Assembly (NCBI GenBank): GCA_034359265.1
Contig: CP136898.1
Coordinates: forward strand, 312,501-376,500
Reading direction: 5' to 3'
DNA: 64,000 nt
DNA from: Canna indica
Taxonomy: Eukaryota; Streptophyta; Magnoliopsida; Zingiberales; Cannaceae
Under the pieces are notes generated by a model. It saw only the letters and a program-made list of their open reading frames with translations. It had not been told where the DNA came from and ran no database searches. Both the position numbers and the translations under genes were made by a program. This document shows, piece after piece, positions 1 through 12,712 of this stretch (within the stretch, counting starts at the first letter, position 1; each line of letters begins with the position of its first letter).

Positions 1-420
1 CGTAACATGGATTTGGTCTTATTCATGACGGTTCATTAATTCTGTCAATATGGATATGACGACATTTATTTTTTTATGGACAAAGAATTAACGAACCATC
101 ACAGATATAATCAAATTTGTGTTATGAGACAAATATATTGGATTAAATTTGTGCTATGAGACAAATATATATGATCAAATATGTGCTACAAGACAAATAT
201 ATAAGACTAAAAATTTTAAAATAAAATTTATAGGACCATATATGTCAACGTGTATGAACGACGTTAATCCACATTGACGGAGAGTTAACGGACCGTCACG
301 GATAGAATCAAATCTGTACTATAGAGCAAATTTACCGGATTGAAAATATTAAAATAAGATTTATAAGATGAAAGTTCAAAAAATTAATAATTTATAGAAT
401 TAAATCTGACTTCTCCCCGT
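1..420. repeat. Degenerate dispersed-repeat fragment with internal duplications
   Basis: No coding potential. A block of about 100 bp (roughly 46-150, with a GTCAA...TTAACG.ACC.TCAC...ATCAAAT pattern) recurs in direct orientation at about 246-345. Between the two lie three short tandem units of about 30 bp built on 'tgtgctatgagacaaatata'. This looks like part of a transposable element cut by the window edge. The family is not identified. Confidence 0.5.
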
Positions 421-2003
421 AGATATATAATTTACATCTATAATATTAAAGAACACGTGATCAAAATGAATTAGATTTCAGGGTTATCAAATTGACTATT
501 CACCAAAGGTACAAGAGCTGCTTTGACCACCAACCCGGTTTTGTCATTCTTGATGTTTCTTTATAGGGAGAAGTATATGTAGTTTATGAATACGCAAGCA
601 AGTCTGCTTCAGCCACGAAGCACATCAAAGTTGCCCACTTTATCCTACCTCAGTCTCCTATAATACGCATTGCAGTGATGAGTGATGCATTTATTAATCA
701 CAGAACAGATGTAAACAAGTGGAGCTTAGAGAAAGGAATAGAAGAATAGGAAAACATCTCATTCATAACACATCTGATATGTAGGTAGGTAATGGATTCA
801 AGATCATGCCTGATCATAGGCTTTCTTGTCATGATAATTATAGGTGAAAGATGGCACTCGTCTGTTGGAAGGACTTTGCTTCTGAAAGTCTTGGTGATAA
901 GACTTCACAGCGATGGTGTACTATTAAGCCCCCACTATCCGATCATTAGATGGAAGACATCACGTAGTGAAAAAATAAGCTTTTGGTAGTTCAATTTGAC
1001 TGATGCAAATTTTTTGACCAACTTCTCTCTGAATACTGCACAATGTTAATGACCAACACTATCATCAAGAAAAATAAAGCTAAGATCAACTCTAGCCTCT
1101 AGGAGTGGGAATTGCTTCCAGTAGTAGAATTCCTTGTCATTCCTACTTAGGCCAGAAAGAGACAAGATAATAAAAAATATTTATTTATGGATCAAGTTGA
1201 AAAAGTCACCCTGATTCAACAAGTCGGAATGAATCAGGACATGTATGACTATGAGCTGCAGGGCTCTACTACCTACAACCTTTTAAAAAATCTCATTTAA
1301 GGACTCACTAAACTTTCCTGCCTCAGACCATCAGGCAGATGGATATATGGATGATGCTATTTCTCTACGTACAGTGGAAGTGTGGAACACACCTGGTCCT
1401 TTGTGCGTTAAAAATTTATTTCATGGCAATAGCGGTGAAACATGTTCTCATACACACAAGATAGTTTGGCATATTGCAGCTCTTATGGATGGTTTACTAA
1501 TTTAAGTTACTAATGGCCATTAATTATTGTAAGGTTTGTCTTCAACATATCAAAATAACATTACAGTTCTTTCCATTCAAAGAAATTGTCAACAGAGCAA
1601 AGAATATATCTGACACCAACTAATATTCATAATTCAAAATTTCTGAGGGGGGCTGATAACTCAAAATTGCTGCCCAACAGCTATATATTTACAGGTATAA
1701 CTTGTTTCTCTCAAATAATATTACTTTACACTAGATGGAGAGAGAGAATCCGTGCATATTACATTATTACTCAACGGAAATAGTTTTACCGCTTGTTTCG
1801 GGAAAAACAAATGAATAAATGAGTGACCACTTCGATTCTTCCTTTTTCGGATAATCAATATCTTAAACAAGAGAATCTGAAAGTACAGTAAGAACCAATT
1901 TATTTGCTCGGCTGTACAGCAATTGAACTTACAAATCTCTAACTATAATAGAAGCGCACCTTCCAATATCTGAACTTGCAAAGTTTAAAAATCTAAGAAT
2001 TTG
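421..2003. other. Intergenic, no gene seen
   Basis: AT-rich DNA downstream of the minus-strand phosphomannose isomerase gene. The short open frames at 792-989 and 1586-1783 have no recognisable domain. A TTTATT at about 1899-1904 reads AATAAA on the minus strand, about 100 nt past the isomerase stop, and may be its poly(A) signal. Confidence 0.5.
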
Positions 2004-2482
2004 CTAATCAAAGATCCTGCTATTCACTCCAGCTCGATACAGATGAATATGTCTGCCAGCAGCGGCACTTAACCTAATCTCAGTTTCAGCTGGTACTAAG
2101 TACACATCCCCCTCCAAGACCTGTTCCTCAACTGCAGAACCCATCTGCATTCTTCCTTCGCCAGCCACAACAATGAATATAGATGGTCCTGGTATGGCAA
2201 AGAACACAACAGACTCCTTTGGTGGAAGAAAGCAATGATCAACTTCAAACTCATCAAAAGGTGGTGTATACCGTGAAATGTAAGGGTTTAAGGGAACCCC
2301 TCGAAGAATTTGAGGAAAGCCCTGCACAAGTTCGCAAAAGCAATAACACCGTTTAGTTTATCAAAAGGATGAAAAGAATCTCCATAGCCCAACCAAAAAA
2401 TTAATGCATGGAGGACGATAAATATTTATAGTTAAGGAGCCAAGTTCCTTATCCAGAGTGCTACACGATCAAGCAATATATG

Positions 2483-2531
<49 letters not shown>

Positions 2532-5500
2532 AGAACTGTTGCCCGTTCTACATAATAGTATGCCATATTGCCATGAGGGTCGCAATCTTATAATCATTAC
2601 CTTAGCAAACAACCATCCATTGGTCACTATATTAGAAGATTAAACATCTAAGATATTCTAGATAGTTAACATGCATGTTGTTCAACATCATTTTTCATTC
2701 TCAAATTACTCATCCAAAAAGTTGAAAAAATAAATCAACATCCTATTTTAAATTATTATTTCCAATTGATTCACCTCAAGAAAATCTAATGTTTCATAGG
2801 CTCCACATACATGAACATGGAACTAAATCACCTTGACTATATCATTCAACATATAACTTCATAGAGTCCGTGCAAAAACTCAAGTCTATAGCCACAAATT
2901 TCATTCTAAGGAAGATTGGAACGTGGTAACAGAAAACCCTTAAAACAGTAGCACTACTTAGCCAGCTTTAATAACTGGACAGAAATATTTTCATAACCAT
3001 GGAATTATTAAAAGATACCATCATGTGACAAAACCATTACCTGGAATGCATTTATTTCAGATAAACTTAACAAACATAACTATCATAACATGTGCATAAT
3101 TAGTTCTTACCTAGTACAATTAATCCATTAAAATGTTTGCTAGGACTACCCTCCATTTACCTTCTAAATAATGTTGTGCGCATATTAAGATATGAGCAAA
3201 TAAATCATGGGGAATTTTGAAGAGAGAATATCTGGTTTTAAAAATTAAAATACCTGTTTGTATGTCAGCATTGAACAAAGTGTTTGTACGTCTATGTACT
3301 TGCGTGTCAGTCCAGCTCGGACAACATTGTCTGATGCAGCCATACATTCAATGCATTCACCTGATATATAAGCATGGGGTTCATTTGGACCGATATAAAT
3401 TGCTTCACCTGGGCTGAGCTTCACATAATTGAAGAAAAAGGCCACCACAACACCAACATCAGCTTGGTATTGCTTCTCCAGCAGTAATACTAACTGCTCT
3501 TTCTCAGTTAATGTCCTAATCTAATTGAAGCAACATAAACTATCAGGAAAGAGTGAACATTAAAAAATATGAAAGGAATAGTTGCAAAACATATCACTAA
3601 GTACCAAAATAGCTAGCTGCAAATATGTTTCACTAACTAATGTCATTACCAACAGGGGATATACTAATTGATCCTTCTCTAACTTAAGGAAGAGAATCAT
3701 CCAAGCAAAAATAAAAATAGAAAAGAGCATGTTTCTGGAAATGTACATAAAAATAACCCACAGTGTATCTCAAGTTGGCTTTCATTCATACTTTTTTTGA
3801 GAGAGGGCTTTTTACATCTTATATTACTACATTAAACTATGATTGTAGCAAACAAAGAGCCCATGTTTCCACTGGTATTTAAACTTGATTATCCCTTAGC
3901 AATTCTGATTTGGGACCACCTAAATGTTAACTTACTTGTCTTGACACTTCAGAGAAGAATCAATCTGCATAGGTTTTGCACAAGACTCTAAGAGTGGCTA
4001 AGGAAACAGTTACTGATCCTCATTACCACAATGGAAGGTGTCAAGAGATTGATCCACATGGTTATATGAGTTATAGGACTCATAATTCCAGACAGATAGA
4101 AGAATAGGAACCGTTCTGTCACGGGCTAATTGTTTTGTGCGGAAGAACCCGTGCGATGCACCCTTGCATCCCGTGCAAGGGAGGATTTTACAAGACCCTT
4201 ATAAACTATAATGAAAGCCAAAATTACATGGACTCGAAAACATATTTACAAGCATGTAGAGAACATTCCGCCATGATTTGTCGTTGCTCGGGCAAATGGA
4301 AAAGTCCCTAACAGTTCGCTGTGTCTAGACCCATGTTTAGGTTCTAGCTATTGTTGTAGACCTTATTTTGTTGCTATAGTTGAATATATTTGAGACAAAA
4401 AGAAGAGATAATAGAAGAAACTTAAATGGTAAATATTACATTATTATTATATGATGAAGATAAATGGATGTGTTTTTTGTATTGCATACTTCAATAGCAA
4501 TGCAGAACATAAATCACTTCTAACTTGTAACTATGTACTAATAAGCATGGTTTTAAATACTAATTACGATAATTTATTGGCATTATCAAGTACTAAGATA
4601 CCTATACCTTTACTATGTTAATTAGAACTAAGCCTAGTTTCATTTACTGTGTTAGTTAAAGTTCAACTTGCATGACAAGTAACCTTCATTAAGTGTGGAA
4701 TGCATTTCACCTTCACAGCAGTTAGCCCTTTCACACAGAAGGTGAAGAAGTTTGTCTAGTCTAAAATGATACAAATCATGGCAAGAATAAGAAAAAATTG
4801 CGAAACAAAAATACAAAAAAGTTTATAAACTGAATAGGAAAGACAGTAATTTCATATTCACATCATAGTACATTGCAACTTAGCTAAACTCTGAAATGTC
4901 TTCACTTGCGACAACCGCTGAAAATCACATGTTATTGGTGCCTATATCAGTTATGCGTTAAACTGGCATGGTACCAACATACCAAGTGGCCCATTAGCCT
5001 TGTATTTTTCATTTTTCTTCTTCTCATCTTTTGTATTGAAATCACCAATAGGCTAAAATAACGTACCATAGTGGTCTACCCAGGGTCGGTCCAAGACCAA
5101 AATCTGAGACAATTACTTTGAGCCTTGCTTGGTTGAACTATACTGGTATAATTCATTAGTACCTCCAGGTAGTGTAAAGAAAATATATTTTTTTTAAAAA
5201 TGGTATCAATCTCTTCATTGAACCAATATTTACTGCTTATGTAGGTGTTACATACTATAACTTAACACTCAATGATAGTATGACTCAATTCTGTTCAGAG
5301 GTAGCCAGTTACTCAAGATGACACATTACATTGCCATAATGGCTGGAGAAACATAATTTATCCGAAGACGAAGTAGCAACAACAATACATATTTGTGAAT
5401 GAAATACTACTGCAGCAAATCAAAACAGTTTTCAACTTAAAGATGCCTTAAGACTCTTCCATCCATTGTCTATATTAGAAAACTTAAATTAAGATGATTC

Positions 5501-8075
5501 TAGGTGCATGTGATGGTGCTTCAAAAGCCTAGAAAAAAAGTTTATTTGAGTATAGCCTAGAATAAAAGTTTCTACGGTTCTACCACTATAGTTTGCAATG
5601 CAAAGGAAAAGAAAATATCACAAACAAATACATCTGACAAAAATAAAGTTGTCTCTTCATAATTTCAATTCCAAAATCTGCTTCCATGCAAAAGCCATGT
5701 GCAAGAATGAATGATCAAATCCTTGAAAAATAAGTAGACACGAGAGTTAAAACTATTAAGCTGATATGATGTGCCATTGAACCTACTCACAATAACCCAG
5801 TTCCACATCTATTATCAACAATCTCAATTATTGATATTCATGTTGCCTGCAGGATGCTTCAAACAAGAAGAAATTTCTTGGAATACTCATAAGGCCTCAG
5901 TGGTACTCATGGCATTGCCTTGTATAACAGAATTTGAAAACCAGACATAAAGTGCATGCACGAAAGATGGTACAATAAATAGTTCTGCTTACCTTACTTT
6001 CAACTTCTAAACGACCTTTTATTTTGGAAACTAGTTCCAAAACTGCATCATTACTTGCTGTCATAAGCTTAAAGAAGACAACTTGCAGAAGAGACTTTGC
6101 ATTCATATGTCCATTTAGATCTCCAGTACTTATAATTTTGATTGCCTCATCATTACCAATCAATTCTCTAATTTCGGGTACACCAAAAAGAACATCCTTG
6201 AGCTCCTGCATGGTTACAAGACAACCAAGGATAATCATTGTCTGCCTATCATATCCTTAACAGGCAATTGAATTTTAGGTATGAAAATGACATATTGCAA
6301 ATGAAAAATACATCTTAGAATACAACACAAAAATACCTATTCTTCAAAGGGAGAAAGGGCAAAACAAAGAGGTATGTTTGGTTACATGAAATGAGATGGT
6401 GGGTGGACTAGGGAAGTGGAATTGGAATAAAAATATGAGAATAGGAATAGGAATGAGAATCTTATTCCTTTTGTTTTATACTTAATAATCTGTAATGGGA
6501 ACGGGACCGGCCATGAATTGCAAATTATTAAACTACCCTTCTGTGCAAGTAAAATATTTTTTTTTATAAAATGTAGAATATATATCATAAACACCATTAA
6601 GATCAAAAACCATGATTTTGAACTTCATATAATACGAGTGCAAAAAATAGGTAATAAACTTATTCCCTCTCACACCCACCCTTCCTATGGGAATGAAAAC
6701 ACATCAAAATTTTATTCCCATTGCAATCTACCTAATTCCTATTCCAATCCATGTCTTGTATCCAGAGGTTAAATCTTCCAAGTCCTATTCCACCCTCTTT
6801 ATTCCAAGTAATCGAACTGGTTAAGAGTAAATATAATTATGGCAGGTAGAATGCTGGTGACTAGAAGAATTTTTTTCTTTTTTTGAAAAATAAGCAGCTT
6901 GCATTTGATTCAGGAGAAATGAATAGTATACGAGTAAAGAGTAGGGGAGGTAAAAAAACCGAACAGTACAAGTAGAAATGGATAGAAGATGGAACTATGG
7001 AAAATGACTTATGACTCAATGAAAGGAACTGAGCATATAGTCGACTAGAACTAAAACCAACCTAGCTTTTTAGACTTGATCAAACACAGTTTGGACTTCT
7101 AACATGCTATCTGCTACGAAGATAATATTATTTGCCACTCACAGTTAACGTACTGAAAGAATATAGGTAGAGAGAAGATAAACAATAGAAAAACTAGCAA
7201 AATACAAGAGACAGGGAGAGCATGCAGATGTGAAAGCATAAAAGCAATAGAGAGATCATGGAAGATGTCATACAATAGACAAATTAGCAAAACACGAGTA
7301 ACACAAGAGGAGAGTAATAGTATACGGACACGTAAAGCAGGACGCAATCTGGAGATCTTGAACTGATACAAGAAAACTACAAATGTACCTCGTTGCTGAC
7401 AAAACCACATAGCGCTCGGAATTCCGTCAAAGCAATCGCCATTTCTGGCTTATGGTTAGGGTCCTTGTAAACACTCGGCCGCATCTTATGAAGCAACCTC
7501 GCCAACTCCTTATCTGGGTGCGCTTGAATTGACAATGCTTTTGACACGGATAAGATCTATCCCCGATACAAGAACAATAAAAATGAAAATTAATTTGATA
7601 ACCGAGAGCGTCCAAAATCATATCTCAAGACAAAAGACAAAACATCTAACTTTAACAGCAGAACAAGATTCAAACAATATAAAAATCATAATGTAGGTGC
7701 ACAATCCAACGGAAAGAGCAACATTCGAAATGATGGGCAAGAAGATGGAGCAAAAGGAGAAACCTTGAACAAGAAAGGTAGGTCATTCCCCCACTTGGCG
7801 ACGACCTTATCTCCCAGAGCATCAGAGTTGGCGCCAATCCACTTCTTAAGCGTAACCTCCTCCGGCCCCAATCCCGCAGCCGGTGCCGACACCACGAAGG
7901 ACGGCCCGGACTCGTGGGTGCCCATCCAGAACTCAGCATAAGGCCGGCTGGACTCGATCTCCGCGGCGCAGTTACGCTCGAACAGCCGCGCGACCATCGA
8001 CTCCTCTCCGATGCGGCCCCAATCGTAGTTCTGGATCGAGCATCGCAACCGCAGCGGACGCCGGGATCCCTCCAT
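2004..8075 (-). CDS. PMI: Mannose-6-phosphate isomerase, type I (phosphomannose isomerase)
   Basis: Interconverts fructose-6-phosphate and mannose-6-phosphate in the cytosol, the entry step to GDP-mannose and, in plants, ascorbate and cell-wall or glycoprotein mannose. Five exons on the minus strand: 8075-7764, 7556-7389, 6205-5993, 3520-3254 and 2321-2004. All have GT-AG introns in phase 0 and together encode 425 aa, close to the usual length for plant PMIs. Family features seen are the N-terminal QNYDWG near residue 15, QAHPDK at 115-120 (zinc ligands Q115 and H117), HKPE at 139-142 (E142), the signature [13 protein letters not shown] around 274-286 (zinc ligand H280), and NVVRAG with the catalytic Arg at 299. 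The start is the only ATG ahead of the conserved N-terminus. Introns are long: about 2.5 kb between exons 3 and 4, and a MITE lies in the exon 2-3 intron. The gene looks intact. Confidence 0.95.
2492..2528. repeat. (TA)n microsatellite
   Basis: Uninterrupted TA dinucleotide run inside the last intron of the phosphomannose isomerase gene. Similar (TA)n tracts occur at about 13060-13076 (Sec61 beta leader intron), 15276-15294, 37348-37375 and 45853-45874. Confidence 0.9.
6370..6823. mobile_element. Tourist-like MITE in PMI intron
   Basis: About 450 bp inside the intron between PMI exons 2 and 3. The left end (ggtatgtttggttacatgaa, then a purine-rich GGAATAGGAATGAGAAT tract) is an imperfect inverted match to the right end, which on the opposite strand reads ccagttcgattacttggaat followed by the same GGAATAGGAAT composition. 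The GTTTGGTTACATGAAATG style of end is typical of PIF/Harbinger-derived MITEs. I could not define a clean target duplication, so the exact ends are approximate. Confidence 0.55.
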
Positions 8076-8339
8076 CGCCTCCGCTACCCGAGCACGAGAA
8101 CTGAAACCCTAGGGTAAGACGGCGAGGAGAGGTGAAGAGAACGGGGAAGGCTCGGTTCCGCCGTTGGCAAGCCCGGAAGTTGACTAATTTAAAGCGGCGA
8201 GGGAAACATGGCGGATGCGGATGTAGTGGGGAAACTTGTCCGGGTAGCGAAACACGTAGGCAAGACGTCTTGGCTACGAGTCGCAAGCCTTGAGCCGTTT
8301 CGAAGCAAGTGTTGAGTGTTAACTGATAAGTGATACCGA

Positions 8340-9080
8340 CTTTGCCGGAGCCGAACCGAGCCGAGTCAGGTCAATGCGCTCATAACGGGAACGGATCATG
8401 TGGCTGGCGGTTTTCTGAGTCTTCTTCCTGCTGCTCCTGATTTAAGATAACCAATTGACCAATATGTATTCCTGGTGTCGGGTGGCCGTCGGATCGAGAA
8501 TGAACGGACAGTAATAAGAAGCATTGATATCCATATAATTTCCGCTCACGGCTCATCGCCAGCCACATTGCTTATTTGTTAGAAATTTATAATATTTATT
8601 TATTTATTTTCTTCTCATATCTTTTTCTACATTTTCGGGTAAATTTATTGTAAATCTCCGTGTCTTTATTGATGGTCGCATGCAGATAGGGATAGTCAAA
8701 TCGAACACGATGTAAACATTGTATTATCTCCATTTGTATTGCACATCCTCATTCGATTGTATTCAAATGCCGATATTAACATCGCATCATCATTTGCAAC
8801 AAATTTAATAAAAAATAATTTATATTATTAAGATTCACAACAACAATTAATAGCTTACTATAATATATAAAATAACTTTTATATATAGATAAAATAATAA
8901 TTTTTTATACGTGGATATGCGATGCGAATATGGTGTGGATATGCACCCATATTGGCACCCGTGCGAATATTTTTTTAAAAAAATCATATCTATTTTTTAT
9001 TTACAAATAAGAGATTGAATATGATGCAGATATAGGTTTTAGTTAGAATGTACGAATAAAATTGTCCCCCGACATGTGGT
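8340..9080. other. Intergenic, no gene seen
   Basis: Upstream of the phosphomannose isomerase start the DNA is GC-rich for about 300 bp, then AT-rich. No convincing coding sequence, RNA gene or element boundary was found here. Confidence 0.5.
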
Positions 9081-9088
9081 TGTGCTTG

Positions 9089-9195
9089 ACTTGTTGTATA
9101 GTTAGGCATAGTCGCTAGATGGCCGAGTAGAAAGTTATTTTTGTAGTTGGATTAGTATATTTTGTAGGCATAGTAAGTCTAAAATAACTCCAAAT
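9089..9195 (+). pseudogene. Relic of RPS7 leader intron 3' end and start region
   Basis: This stretch aligns to about 17089-17238, the end of the RPS7 leader intron plus the start codon. Shared words include gagtagaaagtt, agttggatt, the acceptor-like ttttgtaggca / ttttacaggca, and agtaagt. Where RPS7 has AAAATG, the relic has AAAATAAC, so the start codon is lost and no S7 coding sequence follows. It is interrupted shortly after by a MITE. It appears to be the remaining 3' end of an older tandem copy of the RPS7 5' region. Confidence 0.6.
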
Positions 9196-9209
9196 TATCA
9201 TAACACTAA

Positions 9210-9688
9210 TGACTCGTTTGGTACACCGTATAGTACTAGTCTATATTGACTAACTTGTATAGTATTTGCCTATATTGTATTATTATTATACAGTATTTGG
9301 TGCACACATGTACTAGCTTGCATAGTACTAATATGTATTGACTAATATAATATAATATAATATAATATATAATAATATACACTATAATATTATATTATAT
9401 GTAATATACTATAATAATATAATATAAATAATTATATAATATATTTTATCATTAAAATTATTTTTTAAATATTTTTTAATTTTTGGCCGGAGGTAAAATG
9501 AGTATCCAAAATATTGAAAATTTTAGTGTAGGCTAATGAAGAGCTTTGAAAGTGTATTACTAATATACCTAATGACAACTTATGAGGTACTATTTTTAGT
9601 GCAGGTATTAGTTAATACCTTTTCCAAATACTGTATAGTATTATCCTAATACTATACATGAGACTTATACATGGTACCAAACAGGTCC
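9210..9688. mobile_element. Tourist-like (PIF/Harbinger) MITE with TAA target duplication
   Basis: A 479-bp non-coding element. The left end TGACTCGTTTGGTAC matches the reverse complement of the right end, GGACCTGTTTGGTAC, and the subterminal regions share GTATAGTA-rich sequence. It is flanked by TAA at 9207-9209 and TAA at 9689-9691, the TWA duplication expected of PIF/Harbinger elements. No transposase is present. Confidence 0.75.
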
Positions 9689-9836
9689 TAATTCAATCAT
9701 TTTCATGTTTGCCCAAGTTGAAAAACATTTACATTTGAAGATATCATCTTATAGCTGCTTGGATTTTAGATTTTGGATGGAAAAGATAGTTTAACTTATA
9801 GCCGCTTCAGTTATATGTTTGCACTTGATCCTCTAA

Positions 9837-10183
9837 TGTCATGTTTGCTTTGCAGAATATGATTTGGACATGATATGATTTAAGGTGGATATGAGTGAGA
9901 TAGAAATCCAAGAGGATTTCTTGAAATTCTATCATATGTTTATTTTGGCATAGGATAAGAAGCATGAATAAGATATAAAAATTCATATCCTATAGATTTG
10001 AGCCTTAAATTCATCTCCTCCCTAGGATTTCTAAATCAGGCCAACGATGAATTTGAGCCAAAATAAATTCATCCAATATCTGATCCGATTCATATCCATT
10101 GTTGTAGTAAACAATGAATTTAATTTTAAAATTTAATTTTAAAATTTAATCTACCTTCTTAATCTATTAAAGTAAACGAGGCC
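9837..10183. mobile_element. Second Tourist-like MITE with TAA target duplication
   Basis: A 347-bp non-coding element. The left end is TGTCATGTTTGCTTT; the right end read on the minus strand is GGCCTCGTTTACTTT. Flanking TAA occurs at 9834-9836 and 10184-10186. The interior carries repeated GATATGATTT-like words. The same target preference as the neighbouring MITE suggests the same superfamily but a different family. Confidence 0.7.
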
Positions 10184-11174
10184 TAAGAGTTATTAAAGCT
10201 AATAAAATTTTAAACATAACGCATTTCTCTGACTACCTCAGAGCAATCAACGTTCTTAAGAAGAAATTTAAAGCCCTTGATCCTTAAAATACCTTGTTAA
10301 GGAAATCTGGTGTACTGCTGTTTTTTTTTTAATTCCATTGAGTCGATACATCTCAAAAGGGATAAAAATGTGGATGCTCACACATGCTGGCAAAGGACGG
10401 CTTATCTTCAAGTAATGTTCAAAAGGATGGGTTTCTCTATATATTCATCTACTCTAATAGTGATTTAGATAGAGCTAACTAGATATAGGATTTTATATTG
10501 AGGTGTAAATGCTCGAAACATTGAAGACAATGTACATTTTTATGATTAATTTGTTTTAGTGGATAGAATATAATATCAAATGAGGGAAAATTGGATAATA
10601 TATTTTTTAATCCGTTACATATCGAATATAATATTAAATTTATATTTTTTTAATCCTATATTTTTATAATTTATGCACTTAACAAATAAAAAATATAAAA
10701 AAATTTAATCTTATTTATCTTTATTTTATACAGCAAACATACCATTAATATTTTGGATCATATCAATAATATAAATAGTACTAAAGGGAATACATCCCTG
10801 CTTGGTTGAAGGTGAAAAATGCAAGACCAATGGATCCTTTACTCGAGTGATATTGTCTGAGTGAGTCTGATTTAATTTTTTTTGGATATCTTCTCTTTTA
10901 CCGATAGTAGGAAAGAAATCCACTACTCCAAAGAAGTTAGATTATATTATGTATTTAACTTGAAACTTTCGTTAATTGACACAATATGTTTAATTTCAAA
11001 AATCTAAAGTTATACGCGAAATATTCAAATATTGTTGAAAATAAATAAAACTAAAGTAATGTCTAATTTAAAATAAAATATTATACTTTAATTATAATTA
11101 AATTATATATTCAAAATATATTCATCCAGATGCAACTTATATTGCATGCAAATGATTAAAATGACTAGCCAACC

Positions 11175-11500
11175 GTGGGTAGCACAGTTGGTGGCAATAC
11201 GTTGAACGTTGTCTAAAAATTTAGGATTCGAATCATTGTATGATCACATATTGTGATTTTCTATTTTTGTTAAAAAATTACTAAATTGATTAAAGTGGGC
11301 AACACAGTTGGTGACAACATGTTGAACGTTGTCTAAAAATCTAGGATTCGAATCCTAGTATAGTCACCTATTGTGACTTTCTATCTTTAGTGCTGTCAAC
11401 TGTGGGTAGCACAGTTGATGATAATATGTTGAACGTTGTCTGGAGATTTAGAGTTTGAATTTTAGTATAATCATCTATTGTGATTTTCTATCTTTACCCA
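11175..11500 (+). repeat. Three tandem tRNA-like (SINE-type) units
   Basis: Three diverged copies start at about 11175, 11295 and 11402. Each has an A-box-like 'gtgggtagcacagttggtg', a middle 'gttgaacgttgtct', and a B-box-like 'ggattcgaatcc' (degraded in copies 1 and 3), followed by 'attgtgattttctatctttg' and an A-rich stretch. This is the layout of tRNA-derived SINE heads. No copy can fold as a proper tRNA, so I do not call a tRNA gene. Confidence 0.6.
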
Positions 11501-11766
11501 AAAAAAATTTGTGACTAAAATGGCTAATTAATGTGTGAATACTTATATACTAATTCGTCTGGTCATTATTTGCACCATTAAAAATATATTATAATATCAA
11601 TAAATTGTTTCAAATTTATGAATGAATTTTTTTCATATGCATAAAATATTAATATTCTGTGTTTGTTCATATGATACATATACTATATTTTTATTTTATT
11701 AAAATTAATGACAATCATAAACGTTTTTTTTTAATCAATGGTAATTAGTCAAATATAAAACATTAT

Positions 11767-12304
11767 AAAATTATAATTTAATTATATTTTTGGTCCATAA
11801 AAATTTTGTTTTCTTTTGTTTGATCATTCTTTTTTTTTAAAAAAAATTCGTTTAATCTTTTAAAAATTATTTTTATTTTCGTTTGGTCCATTCGTTAACG
11901 ATTCGTTAAGTTTTACTGTTAAGTGTCAATATGACAATGTTCACATGAATTAAAAAGATACTAAATGGGAAAAGAAGATATTTTAAAAAATTAAATGAAA
12001 AAAATATTTTTTTTAATAATCTAAAGCATAATAATATATAATTATATTTGAGGTTATTAAAATATATATTTTTTCATTTAGTTTCTTAAAATAAATTATT
12101 TTTCCGTTTGGTTCATCTTTAGTCTATGTCAATATTCCATGTAAGCACGTAACATCAAAAGTTAATGAAAAATTAACGGAGTGATTAAATAAAAATGAAA
12201 ATAAATTTTGAAGAATTAAACGGAATTTTATTTTTTTTACAAAAAAGAGCAAATAAAAAATAAGATATTTGAGGGATAAAAAACATAATTAAATATAAAT
12301 TTAT
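11767..12304. mobile_element. Inverted-repeat insertion in the Sec61 beta promoter copy
   Basis: About 520 bp present in the upstream promoter copy and absent from the RPS7 copy, where aaaattat runs straight into tacgttgaaaaaatg. The left end (aatttaattatatttttggtcc) matches the reverse complement of the right end (atatttaattatgttttttatcc). The interior also folds back: a gtttggtccattcgttaacg region pairs with a ttaacggagtgattaaat region. An aaattat-type repeat flanks both sides and probably is the target duplication. This fits a non-autonomous long-TIR DNA element. Confidence 0.65.
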
Positions 12305-12339
12305 TACGTTGAAAAAAATGAAAAGAGATTTGCCTACGT

Positions 12340-12712
12340 AAAATAAGTTACACGGCCCGATAATAGCAAGTAGTATTGCCTATAAAAACCCAATAACTAG
12401 GGTTTCGCGACCTCTTCGGCAGCCGTCACTTCCTGAACCCGCCGGAGAACGATTGAGAGCGAGAGAGGTTTGCTAGTTCAATCAAATTACTTCTTCATTT
12501 CCCCCCTGTTACTTAGATCTATTCGCCATGGTCTCTCCCATGTATTTGTATCTTTGCTAGGAATCATGTTACTTGCGCTATCTTTTATGTGATTACTTCT
12601 TGGGTCGATCCGGAATAATAAGAAGCGATTATTAGCGTATTTGTTTCTGCAATATTAGAAGTTTGTCGTATGATTGTTCTTACTTTTAATTGAAACTTTC
12701 AGATCTCTTTAA
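12340..12712 (+). promoter_or_regulatory. Core promoter, leader and start of leader intron of Sec61 beta (copy A)
   Basis: TATAAAA at 12381-12387, then a telo-box-type TAGGGTTT at 12398-12405, and a GC-rich leader ending in a GAGAGAG|GT candidate donor near 12468. Telo-boxes near the TATA box are typical of plant genes for ribosomal proteins and other translation components. From about 11570 to 12712, insertion excluded, the DNA is a near copy of 15789-16456 in front of RPS7. The coding exon starts after an acceptor at 13752-13753, so the leader intron is about 1.3 kb. An AGATCTATT word early in the intron resembles motifs linked to intron-mediated enhancement. Confidence 0.75.

Noticed and set aside
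11175..11500. Possible tRNA genes
   Set aside because: A- and B-box-like words are present, but no acceptor stem or complete cloverleaf can be formed; better explained as SINE-type repeats.
12528..12560. Short upstream open frame (MVSPMYLYLC) after the Sec61 beta leader
   Set aside because: It lies downstream of the likely leader-intron donor, so it is probably intronic; it would matter only if the intron starts later.
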